Below the pieces are notes generated by a model. It was not told the DNA's origin. It searched no databases and was given only the letters and a program-made list of their open reading frames with translations. This document shows, in pieces, positions 17,259-26,328 of a DNA stretch of 64,000 nt. Each line of letters starts with the position of its first letter. The stretch's first letter is position 1. Source of the DNA: Enterococcus casseliflavus NBRC 100478 (GTDB lineage Bacteria > Bacillota > Bacilli > Lactobacillales > Enterococcaceae). The translations under genes and the position numbers were made by a program. Where the stretch lies: assembly GCF_001544095.1 (NCBI RefSeq), contig NZ_BCPT01000010.1, positions 80,285 through 144,284 of the forward strand, given 5' to 3'.

Positions 17259-18010
17259 TTATTCTCCAATGACTTGTGCGTATACATCGTTGCAAGATGT
17301 TGCCTCTCCATTAGCAAATGATACTGAATAGATGATGCCTCGGCTTCATTTGTTGCAGTAAAGTTTGTTGCTCTTATTGTAATTCCATCAAGTTCCTTTT
17401 CCATAATCTAATCTGGTGGAATTGACGTATAATTCGCAATAAATGAATCAATTTTTTCACTTAGATCTGATACTTTTGGAGAATCAATTGATGATGTCGT
17501 TTCTGATGAATGAGTTTCATTAAGCAAAGAACTGTAAGAAGTTTCTGTTTCACTTGCTATTAGACTTTGTGAGGTTGACTCTTCGGTTTTGTTATACGAA
17601 TCTTCAAAGGATGTTTTATGTAGTTTTACATTATTCAAAAAACCATCTATAGCCACAAAGTACTCAATTGATTCTTCATCATCATTCAGGAAAAATGTCA
17701 TATTGTTTTTATACTTAAAGTTTATTAATTCGGGAAAAATATTTTTTAGCTCATCATCAGACACTTCAATATAAAATCCATTTCCAGACTTTTTCACTGT
17801 GTAAAGAAAACCAGGTGAATTATAATCATCATTTCCATAATCGATTATTTTTTTCTTAATCTATTCTAAAAGAAAACTCTCCTTCCCCTCGTTAGCAACA
17901 CCATACCAATCACCATAGAAGTCTTTAGCTGGATCTACAGATAGAAAATAGCCCCTACAAATCCAATTATAACCAACAAGATAAACCCTAATATTTTTAT
18001 ACTTTTTCAT
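17259..18010 (-). pseudogene. Decayed membrane- or lipoprotein-like gene
   Basis: From the ATG at 18010 (MKKYKNI) one coding line can be followed to 17259 only by crossing several lesions. The N-terminal membrane segment is shifted: the +1 frame reads GFILLVIIGFVGAIF. The main frame continues with SVDPAKDFYGDWYGVANEG, hits an in-frame TAG at 17861, and goes on as DYGNDDYNSPGFLYTVKKSG. It passes through a Ser/Thr-rich stretch, hits a second in-frame TAG at 17408, and resumes as ITIRATNFTATNEAEASS. A final frameshift gives YSVSFANGEATS and the end NDVYAQVIGE. The original product was probably an exported protein of about 250 residues. Codon use is AT-rich, unlike the flanking operons. Family not recognised. 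Confidence 0.7.
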
Positions 18011-18259
18011 AAATATCCTATTATATTCGTTTTTTAATAATACAGTATAACGAATATTATGCATTGAAAATCAAGTTTGTGCCGCAAAGAACGAAGATTT
18101 ACTTGCATATTATTGTATTCAACTTTGTTAAATTTTCATCCTTTCCTACATATTACAAAATTGTTAGGTTATAAATATAACTTAAAATATTTTTTATATA
18201 TTATAGTATGATATATTAAATTTTTTAGTAAAATAATAATGAAAAAGGAGATTAAAACA

Positions 18260-19153
18260 ATGAAGAAGCTTTTAATTAGTGTAGTTTTTGGTATATCAGT
18301 TTTAAGTTTTGGTCAAATAAATGGTTATGCAGATGAGAATGGTTTTGAGATAGATGAAACTAATCAATCATTAATTAATGAGGCAATATCCAATGAAGAG
18401 TCTAATAGAGATTATATTGATGGTGTAATTAGAATGTTTGAAGATTCTGATAGTGCTGAAGAGTTCAACGCATCTTTAAATGAGAGTTTAACAGTTTTAA
18501 ATTCCTATGATGCCGAACAAGATGCATTGTTGGAAGAGTATAAAGCGGACGTTGCCGAATCAGTTGATCCTTTTTATGTTGAACCAAAGTCTAAGATAGG
18601 TGCTAGATCCTCGGTAACTCCTGCAAATCCAGTTTATGCGGCTGCAATTGCTGCATACAATAAAGGTATATCAATGGTTAAGAAAAAAGGTCACAATCAG
18701 ACTGCTGCTTATATGAAGCACGCCATTATTTCTGCTGAGAATTACTATTGGAATCCAACATGGAAACCTTCGACATATGTTAATAAAAACGATAGCTGGG
18801 CAAAGACTGTAGACGGCGAGGAGTTAATGACCGCTTATTATTCTAGACTTAAAAAAGAAGCATTTTCTACAGGTAAAAAATCTGGTTCTTTCTCAGGAAG
18901 TTATACATTTCTAAGCGGCCAACTTCACACAGCATTACGTGGAGTTAGTTACACAGTAACTTATAAGAAACAAGCCAATGGAAATTATTGGACTCAAGTA
19001 AAGGTTACGGATATATTTGATTTCAAATGGGAGCTAAATGGTTATGATGGCAACTTCGAGGTGGGATTTGGAAACAATTATTGTTATGCAATGCAAAGAG
19101 CAGGCTTTATCATTCCTTATAAAATCGAAGTGATCCACGAAGTTTCTAGATAG
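18260..19153 (+). CDS. Secreted protein of unknown function
   Basis: The protein has 297 residues from the ATG preceded by AAGGAG; an upstream in-frame ATG at 18239 overlaps that site and is rejected. Signal peptide (about 1-24, ending NGYA-DE), an acidic helical region (about 25-110), then a compact C-terminal domain (about 125-297) with two Trp-rich segments (ENYYWNPTWKPSTYV and NYWTQVKVTDIFDFKWE) and a final CYAMQRAGFIIPYKIE. The (I/V)TD-x-(Y/F)DF pattern recurs in secreted Gram-positive proteins with toxin-like C-termini, but I cannot name the family. No cell-wall anchor. The gene sits alone in an AT-rich island between pseudogenes and ends at a terminator shared with a convergent two-TM gene, a layout that could be an exported effector with a membrane partner. 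Confidence 0.72.
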   Translation: MKKLLISVVFGISVLSFGQINGYADENGFEIDETNQSLINEAISNEESNRDYIDGVIRMFEDSDSAEEFNASLNESLTVLNSYDAEQDALLEEYKADVAESVDPFYVEPKSKIGARSSVTPANPVYAAAIAAYNKGISMVKKKGHNQTAAYMKHAIISAENYYWNPTWKPSTYVNKNDSWAKTVDGEELMTAYYSRLKKEAFSTGKKSGSFSGSYTFLSGQLHTALRGVSYTVTYKKQANGNYWTQVKVTDIFDFKWELNGYDGNFEVGFGNNYCYAMQRAGFIIPYKIEVIHEVSR

Positions 19154-19156
19154 TAT

Positions 19157-19189
19157 AAAAAGAGATGAGCTTTACGCTTATCTCTTTTT
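19157..19189. terminator. Bidirectional terminator
   Basis: AAAAAGAGATGAGC pairs with GCTTATCTCTTTTT around TTTAC. It serves the secreted protein gene (plus) and the small membrane protein gene (minus), whose stop codon lies inside the stem. Confidence 0.85.
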
Positions 19190-19435
19190 GTTTAAGATAT
19201 ATATAATGGATTTTACTAGTGCACCCAAGAAAAGTATCAGGGCTAATACCTTAAAAACTACACCAAGTTCCCAGTTGATTGATCCTTCTCTTAAAAGCTC
19301 CTGTTTTTGGGATTTGCTTAGTCCTTCAACGCTTACAGGAATCCAATTTACACTTAAATAGACACCTATAAGTAGCGAAATCATTGAATATATATATAGG
19401 ATTCTTATTTTTAAACCTTTTAAAAAGTTGATCAT
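19178..19435 (-). CDS. Small two-TM membrane protein
   Basis: The protein has 85 residues with hydrophobic helices at about 12-30 (LYIYSMISLLIGVYLSV) and about 58-80 (VVFKVLALILFLGALVKSII). A short external loop with VEGLSKSQKQELLREGS lies between them, and the C-terminus is basic (NKKR). No family recognised. It faces the secreted protein gene tail to tail, which is not the usual arrangement for an immunity gene but would allow independent expression. AT-rich like the rest of the island. Confidence 0.55.
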   Translation of the reverse strand: MINFLKGLKIRILYIYSMISLLIGVYLSVNWIPVSVEGLSKSQKQELLREGSINWELGVVFKVLALILFLGALVKSIIYILNKKR

Positions 19436-19521
19436 CTTAGCACTCCTTTACAAACTATTATATCAGAAAGCTAGCTTTAAATAATTATCGCTAATATAAT
19501 TTAATAATTTGTGAGTACTTT

Positions 19522-19870
19522 TTATAAGAGGTTACTTTTGTCCGACCACTTGGTTATGTTAGCTATTTTAATATTCCTAATTTTATCATAGCCAACCTTA
19601 TTACCACCAGCATATATTTCTAGTTCATCATGTCCCCTAAATATGGCCAACTATATCAGGAAAGTAATTCCCATCTCGATCATGCGCTTCAATTTAGATA
19701 GCTACTGATTTGTTCTTGAGTGTTGCCTGATTTAAAGTTTCGGCGATCTCATTAACATCCATCTGGAACTTTTGAATTGGTTTACTTCTTTCAATAGTTC
19801 TTTCTCCATCAATTGCTTTGGTATGTTCTGTAAGATAAAATCCTCCCCATTTCACCATTCCTTTTTCAAC
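19522..19870 (-). pseudogene. Broken YolD-like protein gene
   Basis: The minus strand reads VEKGMVKWGGFYLTEHTKAI, then KPIQKFQMDVNEIAETLNQA and LKNKSVAI followed by an in-frame TAA. It resumes in the same frame as IEAHDRDGNYFPDIVGHI, then needs a frameshift to give RGHDELEIYAGGNKVGYD and IRNIKIANITKWS. The KW near the N-terminus, the helical middle and the G-x-I-x-x-I-x-G strand pattern match YolD-like proteins, usually found beside a Y-family DNA polymerase (UmuC-like) gene on plasmids and mobile elements. No polymerase gene remains here. It lies just after the LacI gene and marks the edge of the accessory island. The true start is uncertain. Confidence 0.65.
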
Positions 19871-19892
19871 TATTTTTCCTTTAATGGATCAA

Positions 19893-20852
19893 TTAAATAA
19901 ATGATCCGCCATCCACAAAAGTGGTATAAATATGCTCGTCCGCCACTGGTTCCCCTTGGATCGATTGTACGATTTTCTCAGCTGCCACCATGCCCCATCG
20001 ATGTTTCGAATAGGAGATCGTCGCTAAGCGCGGCTGCACAAAAGCGCCTAATTCCGTGTTATCAAACCCGATGATGCGGATCTCTTTTCCGATGCGATAG
20101 TCGGTCTCGCGGACATATTTGTAGACCCCGATCGCCATTTCATCATTGAAGGCAAAGATATCAATGGGAAACTGGGGATCATTTGCTAAGAGCTGTTTTG
20201 CCGCTCGATAACCAGAAGGTTCCGTGAAGTCACCAGGAATGACTTCATAAGGAATACCAAAGCGCGTCAATTCTTTCGTACTGGCTTCCAAGCGCTCCCG
20301 ACTGTCGTAGCCTTTTTCTGGCCCTGCTAAGAGGAAGACTTTTTGGCTTTGTCCAGCGATCAAGCGATCGATCGCCAGCGCAGCCCCTCCTTTATTGTCT
20401 AACAAGACTTGATGGATGTTTTCATGAGACAAGACACGGTCTAACACGACGATTTGATGCCCTCGTTGGGCGTATTGCTCGATTTCCTTTGCTGGAAACG
20501 TCCAATCCAAAATGATGGCACCGTCCACCATCCGCTCAGGAATAAACAAGTGTGACTTCTTGCCGCTGCAGACGATCATTTCATAGCCGAAAAGTTCCAG
20601 CCCTTTCTTGATGCCATCTAGCAATTCCCCATAAAAACTTCCGGCATAATCGGCGAGATAAACACCGATGATGTTGGTTTGTCTGCGTTTCAGTGTGCGA
20701 GCAGCCATGTTCGGAACATAGTTCAATTCGTTTGCGATCGCTTGAATCCGCGCGCGGGTTTCCTCGGTCACTTTTGGACTGCCATTCAATGCATACGAAA
20801 CGGTGGATATGGAGACACCCGCTTTTTGGGCAATATCTTTGATTCCTACCAT
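19893..20852 (-). CDS. LacI family regulator of the beta-1,2-glucan operon
   Basis: The protein has 319 residues: an N-terminal LacI helix-turn-helix (residues 4-23: IKDIAQKAGVSISTVSYALN), hinge helix (about 48-56), then a periplasmic-binding-protein-like sensor domain (from about NIIGVYLADYAGSFYGELLDGI to the end). It is the last gene of the ~12.6-kb minus-strand sugar operon, 13 bases after the phosphorylase gene, so it is made with the enzymes it probably controls. Two identical 18-bp sites containing GAAACGTTTC at the operon promoter (32530-32547 and 32774-32791) are the likely operators. By analogy the inducer would be sophorose, a longer beta-1,2-glucooligosaccharide or a derived metabolite. 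Confidence 0.88.
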   Translation of the reverse strand: MVGIKDIAQKAGVSISTVSYALNGSPKVTEETRARIQAIANELNYVPNMAARTLKRRQTNIIGVYLADYAGSFYGELLDGIKKGLELFGYEMIVCSGKKSHLFIPERMVDGAIILDWTFPAKEIEQYAQRGHQIVVLDRVLSHENIHQVLLDNKGGAALAIDRLIAGQSQKVFLLAGPEKGYDSRERLEASTKELTRFGIPYEVIPGDFTEPSGYRAAKQLLANDPQFPIDIFAFNDEMAIGVYKYVRETDYRIGKEIRIIGFDNTELGAFVQPRLATISYSKHRWGMVAAEKIVQSIQGEPVADEHIYTTFVDGGSFI

Positions 20853-20865
20853 GGCTTCTCCTTTC

Positions 20866-23800
20866 TTAACGATAAATATCGATCGTATTGGTTTGGTTTT
20901 CGTTTAATTTGGCGCAAAGTGCTGCTTTCTTCAGGACAAGCGCACCTTGACGGTAGCGATTTTCCGCAAACTCAGTGGACATTTCTTCCCCGTTGATCAA
21001 TACTTTCGGCGTACTTGCCGAATGATAGACGATTTCGACCGGCCGATCAAAGAGTCGATACGTCAGTGTCAATCCTGCTAGCTCCGCTGGCAAGACGGGA
21101 TCAAGTTCAACGTGATCAACAAAGGTACGAATGCCTAACACATTGCTGATCAACTGATTCATATAGATCCCTGGACCACTAGAATAGATGCGCCAGCCGC
21201 CTTTGACGCCGACTGCTGCCTCCTTAAGTTTACCAAAATTTTCTTGGGCTTCAACCCTTGTTTTGAAATCGCCATCAGAACTGCTGAAATACGCGTTTGC
21301 TTGACGGATCTCCGCGTTTTCGACCCGTTGAGCGATCTGGATCGGATTGATGACCCCAAGCGCTTGCCAAGTCTCTTCTTCTCGACCTAATTTCGCCATC
21401 GCTTCGGTAAAGCGGATGTGGGCGTGAACGTACTGCAAACCGATTTCTCGTCCAAAGTTGGCTGCTTGTTCTGCTCGCTTGAAATTGGTGCTGACACCAC
21501 CCGCATAAGTCGCTGGACGATTCATCAAGCGCACCCCATCTGGAAATTGCAAATGCTCCTTGATGATCGCCACATGATGATCGGCTTGTTCGGGAGATAA
21601 CAGCTCACCGATCATGCTTTGTTGCATCGGCAGCAAGCGGTATTGGATACCAGTTTTCTTGTCAGTCGGATGGACCATCAGTTCCACGTGCTCGCTATCT
21701 TCCATATAGACAAATCCTGGCAAAGTGCCATCAGCTAACATGTATTTTTCAAAGTCGTGTTTGATGCCCTTAGACAGTTCTGTTAAATGTTTGGCATACT
21801 CTGGGTCAAATGCCTGCAACTGGCTGGCTAATTTTTTCAATACTTCATAGGTCAAGGCAACGGTCCAGCTGCTGGCCATTTGTTTCTTCAACTTACTGTT
21901 ATTTGGCTGCAAGGTGTCATCCCAATCGCCATCGCCATAACAAGACAGGTACGTTCCTTCCAAGAAGTTCGCTTCGATATACGCCACTTCTTTTTTCAAA
22001 TGATCAAACAACGAAGCTTTGGTCTTGGTTTTCAGGAAGGTTCCGCGATCCGTATAAGGCAGTTCTTTTTCCAAAATCGCGAAATCTTTGGTTTTTTCGA
22101 GATAGTCACTAACGACTTTCATTGGCCAGACGATCACATCTCCGTGGCTCTCATCGGCTTTTTGTTTCTCATAGCGGTCAAACATAAACCATTGTGGCCA
22201 GTTGCCGTCATCTGCAAATTGATTTTCAAACAAATGCTCGATGATGGACGCCACCATTTCAGGACGATTAAGTGCTAAGAAATACTCAGTCGGTCCTTGG
22301 GAAACGTCTCGAGTCCCCCAAGCAGCACCACCGTACTGTTCAAGACCATGAGGAGACAGGTAATGAACAAGCATATTGTGGGTGTACCAACGTGCCAAGT
22401 GATTGAAGGATGTAACGTCCGCCTGCGAATGTTTCAATTCAAACTGATTCAACAAATCATCGACAAAGGCCGTATAGGCAGTGTCTTCTTGCTGGCGATC
22501 TAACGTTTCGGAAACAAAGGGTTCACCAGTCAGTGTGCCTTGGATCACGAAGGAAACCGTCGCCTGTTCTGCAAAGGTCAATACGGTCGTGCTATCAGCA
22601 GCGGCCACATTGAAGATTGCTTCATCGGTCAGTTCAAAAGGCTGAGCTGCATGGAGATAATACGTCAATTCTGGATAAGTTTCCGCAATCGGTGAATCCG
22701 CTGTTCCTTTGATGGTGAGCAATTGTTGGTCTTGCGTAACAGCAGCAGTCGGTGCGGCTTCATCGATCCCCATCACAAATTGATTAGTGATGGCCCAGGT
22801 GTAGGCACGTCCTGCTTCACTGGTGATGGTGGTTGCGATCGTGCGTCCGTTTGCTTTCGTGAAGGTCGTTACTTGAATGACATCATCCGCTGTTTTGTAG
22901 TACCACGTCGCCGAATTCAAGCCCATTTCAAAAGCAGATGGCATCGTTAAAATCCGCCATTGATCGCCGTCTTTCAGATAGATCCGCTGACCAGAACGTT
23001 TGAACAGATTCAATGAGTTGCGGCTATTACTCAACAATTTATTCATGTTCGTATTGCCTAATACGATTTGGGAGTTAAACATCCCCGTCATGTAAACAGT
23101 CGTGCTCAAAATGGGTTGATCGACGATCAACTCTTGTCCGCTCATCAAAATATGCCCATGGGAGCGTTCCATCTGTGCTTCTTTTTCCTTCAACACGACA
23201 TGGTGATAGTCAGGGGTAAAAAAGGAATAAAGCTGTTCGTCAACGATTTCCACTGCTTCTTGCTGCGGGAACCGCTCGTTGATTTCTTCTGTGGAAAATG
23301 TCAGCCCTGTGAGCGGTCGACCGAAGTTTTTTCGTGGCTGCGCCGTTGCTTGCAACGAGTCAAAGGACAAGGCTTGATACGTTTCTTTCAGCGTTTCAAG
23401 TGCAAACTGCGGTTCATTGACTGCCGTCGCTTGATTGGCTTTGACCGCTGCGTAAAAAACGATTTCTGTAGGCGTCTCACTTACCGTCAACCATTGCGTT
23501 TGCAGTGCCGTATAGGCAAATTCGTATTGATACACTTCATTGGCTAACGTTTCTTGGCTAAGTGCAGCTGGTTGATTCGTTTCTTTGTAGCTGCGACCGA
23601 AAAATTGATAGCCATCCGTCGAGAAGCCTTTTAAGGCTTGGAAGCTGCCCTGTTCCACTAATGGAAATTGACCATTTTGTGGTTGATTTTGGCGCGAAGA
23701 AAGCACGATGCGACCCTTATCATGGCTAACATGATGGTCGATATATTGCGAAACATAGGCTTCATTGGATTGAACAGCACCTTTGGCGGCATTACCAAGA

Positions 23801-24156
23801 TCTTGTCCGTAAACTAGTTCCGCTTCCCCAGAACCACTCAATTGAACCCGCCAGAACCAGCAATCTTGTGCCAATTGGAAATCAACTCGGTAATCGATGG
23901 ACTGGTACGTCCCAGTCCAAGTCAGCTGTTTGTCTGAGTAGGCAAAGGCACTGTTAGCATTTGAACCGATCAAGGGAATAAAGGACAACTCCCCCGCCTC
24001 ACGCAGACGTAGATAGATTTGATTCAAACTACCATCTAGCGCATTTCCGTTCAACTGATTGATCATCACACCGTGACTTTGGATCTCATATAAATCACCG
24101 TTTGGTAAAAACGTCACGGTCGTATTTGCGTTATTCATCACTATTTTTTTCGTCAT
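20866..24156 (-). CDS. GH94 phosphorylase, probably 1,2-beta-oligoglucan phosphorylase
   Basis: The protein has 1096 residues and no signal peptide, so it is cytoplasmic. The N-terminal half is beta-sandwich-like. The C-terminal half has the (alpha/alpha)6-type GH94 hallmarks: AWGTRDVSQGPTEY, QWFMFDRYE, and CYGDGDWDDTLQPNNSK with the Asp expected as general acid. Length and gene order match the characterised 1,2-beta-oligoglucan phosphorylase of Listeria innocua (Lin1839), which phosphorolyses beta-1,2-glucooligosaccharides to alpha-glucose 1-phosphate. Cellobiose phosphorylases of the same family are shorter (about 800 residues). The adjacent GH3 enzyme and the ABC importer support the same substrate. 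The substrate call is an inference; the family is clear. Confidence 0.88.
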   Translation of the reverse strand: MTKKIVMNNANTTVTFLPNGDLYEIQSHGVMINQLNGNALDGSLNQIYLRLREAGELSFIPLIGSNANSAFAYSDKQLTWTGTYQSIDYRVDFQLAQDCWFWRVQLSGSGEAELVYGQDLGNAAKGAVQSNEAYVSQYIDHHVSHDKGRIVLSSRQNQPQNGQFPLVEQGSFQALKGFSTDGYQFFGRSYKETNQPAALSQETLANEVYQYEFAYTALQTQWLTVSETPTEIVFYAAVKANQATAVNEPQFALETLKETYQALSFDSLQATAQPRKNFGRPLTGLTFSTEEINERFPQQEAVEIVDEQLYSFFTPDYHHVVLKEKEAQMERSHGHILMSGQELIVDQPILSTTVYMTGMFNSQIVLGNTNMNKLLSNSRNSLNLFKRSGQRIYLKDGDQWRILTMPSAFEMGLNSATWYYKTADDVIQVTTFTKANGRTIATTITSEAGRAYTWAITNQFVMGIDEAAPTAAVTQDQQLLTIKGTADSPIAETYPELTYYLHAAQPFELTDEAIFNVAAADSTTVLTFAEQATVSFVIQGTLTGEPFVSETLDRQQEDTAYTAFVDDLLNQFELKHSQADVTSFNHLARWYTHNMLVHYLSPHGLEQYGGAAWGTRDVSQGPTEYFLALNRPEMVASIIEHLFENQFADDGNWPQWFMFDRYEKQKADESHGDVIVWPMKVVSDYLEKTKDFAILEKELPYTDRGTFLKTKTKASLFDHLKKEVAYIEANFLEGTYLSCYGDGDWDDTLQPNNSKLKKQMASSWTVALTYEVLKKLASQLQAFDPEYAKHLTELSKGIKHDFEKYMLADGTLPGFVYMEDSEHVELMVHPTDKKTGIQYRLLPMQQSMIGELLSPEQADHHVAIIKEHLQFPDGVRLMNRPATYAGGVSTNFKRAEQAANFGREIGLQYVHAHIRFTEAMAKLGREEETWQALGVINPIQIAQRVENAEIRQANAYFSSSDGDFKTRVEAQENFGKLKEAAVGVKGGWRIYSSGPGIYMNQLISNVLGIRTFVDHVELDPVLPAELAGLTLTYRLFDRPVEIVYHSASTPKVLINGEEMSTEFAENRYRQGALVLKKAALCAKLNENQTNTIDIYR

Positions 24157-24171
24157 AGAAACCTTCCTATC

Positions 24172-26322
24172 TTACCTAACTAATTGCAGGGTTGTTTGTT
24201 GGGTGTCTCGGCTGTTCCCACCAATCATGATGTGGAATTTCCCTGGATCACTGCTTAATTGTTGGTTGCTGTGGACATAGCGCAGCAGTTCTTCCGTGAT
24301 CTCAAATTGAACGGTTGCTGATTCGCCAGCCTCTAGCCAAATTTTCTTAAAGCCTTTCAGTTCTTTCACTGGGCGAACCACTTCACCGACTAAATCGCGA
24401 ATGTAGCATTGGACCGTTTCCCAGACCGCTGCTGTTCCTTGGTTCGTAACAGTGATGGAAGCCGTGACCGTTTGATCTTTGGTCATAGTCGGCTGATCCA
24501 ACGTCACCGCAGAATACGCAACTGGGCTATAACTCAAGCCAAACCCAAATGGATATTTGGCATAATTGGAGACATCCAAATATTTCGAGACATATTTTTC
24601 ATCCGGTGCACTTTCATAAGGACGACCGGTATTGTCAACGTTGTAATACACAGGAACTTGTCCAACGGTTTCTGGGAATGACATGCTCAAGCGACCGCTT
24701 GGATTGTATTCTCCCCACAGGATCTGAGCAAGTGCGTTTCCGCCTTCGGTTCCAGGGAACCAAGCCTCGACGATCGCTTTGGCTGCATCCACACCTTGCA
24801 AATCAAGAGGACGACCGTTATAAAGAGTTACGATCAATTGCTCGTTGTATTCTTTTAAGGTTTCAACCAAGGACAATTGGGCTTGCGGCAAACGAATGTC
24901 GCTGCGGCTGGCAGCTTCGCCGCTCATCCATTCCTGCTCTCCTAGTGCTAAGACCACTTTATCGGCTTCCTTCACTAATTCGATTGCTTCTTGGATCGCC
25001 GTTTCAGACGGTGCAAAATAATCAAAGGGCTCTTGACCGATCAACAGATCCGCACCCAAGGCTTGGGCACCCTCCACTAATGTCACTACTTCTTCTTGTT
25101 TCCCTTGCCAAGACCAAGCACCTAATAGATCACGGGAGTGAGCACCTGGGCCCACGATCGCGACTTTTTCGGTTTTCTGCAACGGCAGGACACCTTCATT
25201 TTTCAACAACACCATTGATTTCTTTGCGATATCGCTGGCGATCTCTCGGTGTTCTTGAGACAAAACAGTGGCTGCTTCAGCGGCTTCATCAGCGCCGCGG
25301 TATGGATTTTCAAATAGCCCCAGCTCATTTTTTAAGGTCAAGATTCTTAGCACCGCTTCATCGACTAAGGCTTCCTCAACGGTGCCTTCTGCGATCAACT
25401 CTTTCAAGTTATCGGTGTAGCAAGTCGTCATCATCTCGATATCGACCCCAGCTTTGATGGCTAGTTCAGCGGCATGTTTTTCATCCTCCGCTGCGCCATG
25501 AGCGATCACTTCTTTGATTGCTGCCCAGTCAGAGATCACAACGCCTTCAAACCCGAATTCTTCTCGCAAAACATCGCGGAAAAGCCAGCGATTGGCCGTT
25601 GCTGGAATGCCGTCTACCGTATTAAAGGAGGTCATCACCAGCTTGGCACCAGCATCAAGGGCTGCTTTATAGCCTGGCAAATAACTTTCTCGCAGTTGGC
25701 GTTCTGACATATTGACCGTGTTGTAATCGCGACCACCGATAGCCGCACCGTAAGCCGCAAAATGTTTGACGCAAGCAGCCACGCGGTTGAAATCCGTTCG
25801 CAGATCATCCCCTTGATAGCCTTTGACAAAGGCTTCAGCGAAGCGACTGTTCAAGTAAGGATCTTCCCCCGTCGATTCCATGACACGGCCCCAGCGTGGG
25901 TCTCTTACTAAGTCCACCATCGGTGAAAAGGTCACATGCAAGCCAGAAACAGCTGCTTCTTTGGCAGATACTTCCGCCATTTTCTCCGCTGCTGCCAAAT
26001 CCCATGAACTACCTAATCCTAATGGAATCGGGAAAATCGTCCGAAAGCCGTGAATGATGTCCGCCATCAATATCGTCGGGATATTCAAGCGGTTATTGGC
26101 GATATACTCTTTTTGGACGCGGATCGCTTCTTTTGCACCAGAAACACCTAGCGTTGTTCCCGCATTGTTGATGTTTTCTTGTGTCAGTCCTAAGTCGCCC
26201 ATCGGACCTGTTTTCTCTTCTGCTTTATCTGAATAAAAAGCCGCTGCCAGTTGCAGCAACTGATCGATTTTTTCATCTAAGGTCATTTCTAAAAGTAGTT
26301 CGGTTAATTTCTGCTGTTCCAT
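24172..26322 (-). CDS. GH3 beta-glucosidase of the beta-1,2-glucan operon
   Basis: The protein has 716 residues and no signal peptide. The N-terminal (beta/alpha)8 domain shows KHFAAYG and the nucleophile Asp265 in VVISDWAA. The second alpha/beta/alpha domain holds the likely acid/base Glu in LALGEQEWMSGEAASRSDI. A C-terminal fibronectin-III-like domain begins about residue 590. This is the BglX-like architecture. The orthologous position in Listeria innocua (Lin1840) is a beta-glucosidase acting on sophorose and beta-1,2-linked oligosaccharides. Here it would release glucose from disaccharides too short for the phosphorylase. It is 15 bases from the phosphorylase gene and 6 bases from the EEP gene. 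Confidence 0.92.
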   Translation of the reverse strand: MEQQKLTELLLEMTLDEKIDQLLQLAAAFYSDKAEEKTGPMGDLGLTQENINNAGTTLGVSGAKEAIRVQKEYIANNRLNIPTILMADIIHGFRTIFPIPLGLGSSWDLAAAEKMAEVSAKEAAVSGLHVTFSPMVDLVRDPRWGRVMESTGEDPYLNSRFAEAFVKGYQGDDLRTDFNRVAACVKHFAAYGAAIGGRDYNTVNMSERQLRESYLPGYKAALDAGAKLVMTSFNTVDGIPATANRWLFRDVLREEFGFEGVVISDWAAIKEVIAHGAAEDEKHAAELAIKAGVDIEMMTTCYTDNLKELIAEGTVEEALVDEAVLRILTLKNELGLFENPYRGADEAAEAATVLSQEHREIASDIAKKSMVLLKNEGVLPLQKTEKVAIVGPGAHSRDLLGAWSWQGKQEEVVTLVEGAQALGADLLIGQEPFDYFAPSETAIQEAIELVKEADKVVLALGEQEWMSGEAASRSDIRLPQAQLSLVETLKEYNEQLIVTLYNGRPLDLQGVDAAKAIVEAWFPGTEGGNALAQILWGEYNPSGRLSMSFPETVGQVPVYYNVDNTGRPYESAPDEKYVSKYLDVSNYAKYPFGFGLSYSPVAYSAVTLDQPTMTKDQTVTASITVTNQGTAAVWETVQCYIRDLVGEVVRPVKELKGFKKIWLEAGESATVQFEITEELLRYVHSNQQLSSDPGKFHIMIGGNSRDTQQTTLQLVR

Positions 26323-26328
26323 TTTTAT

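Noticed and set aside
17408..18064. Stop-codon recoding (TAG read as an amino acid) across two amber codons
   Set aside because: Additional frameshifts in the membrane segment and at the 3' end show a pseudogene; all other genes in the window use TAG or avoid it normally.
24549..25457. A 302-codon open frame on the plus strand opposite the GH3 gene
   Set aside because: No ribosome binding site or family resemblance, and the antisense strand encodes a complete GH3 enzyme with all catalytic residues.
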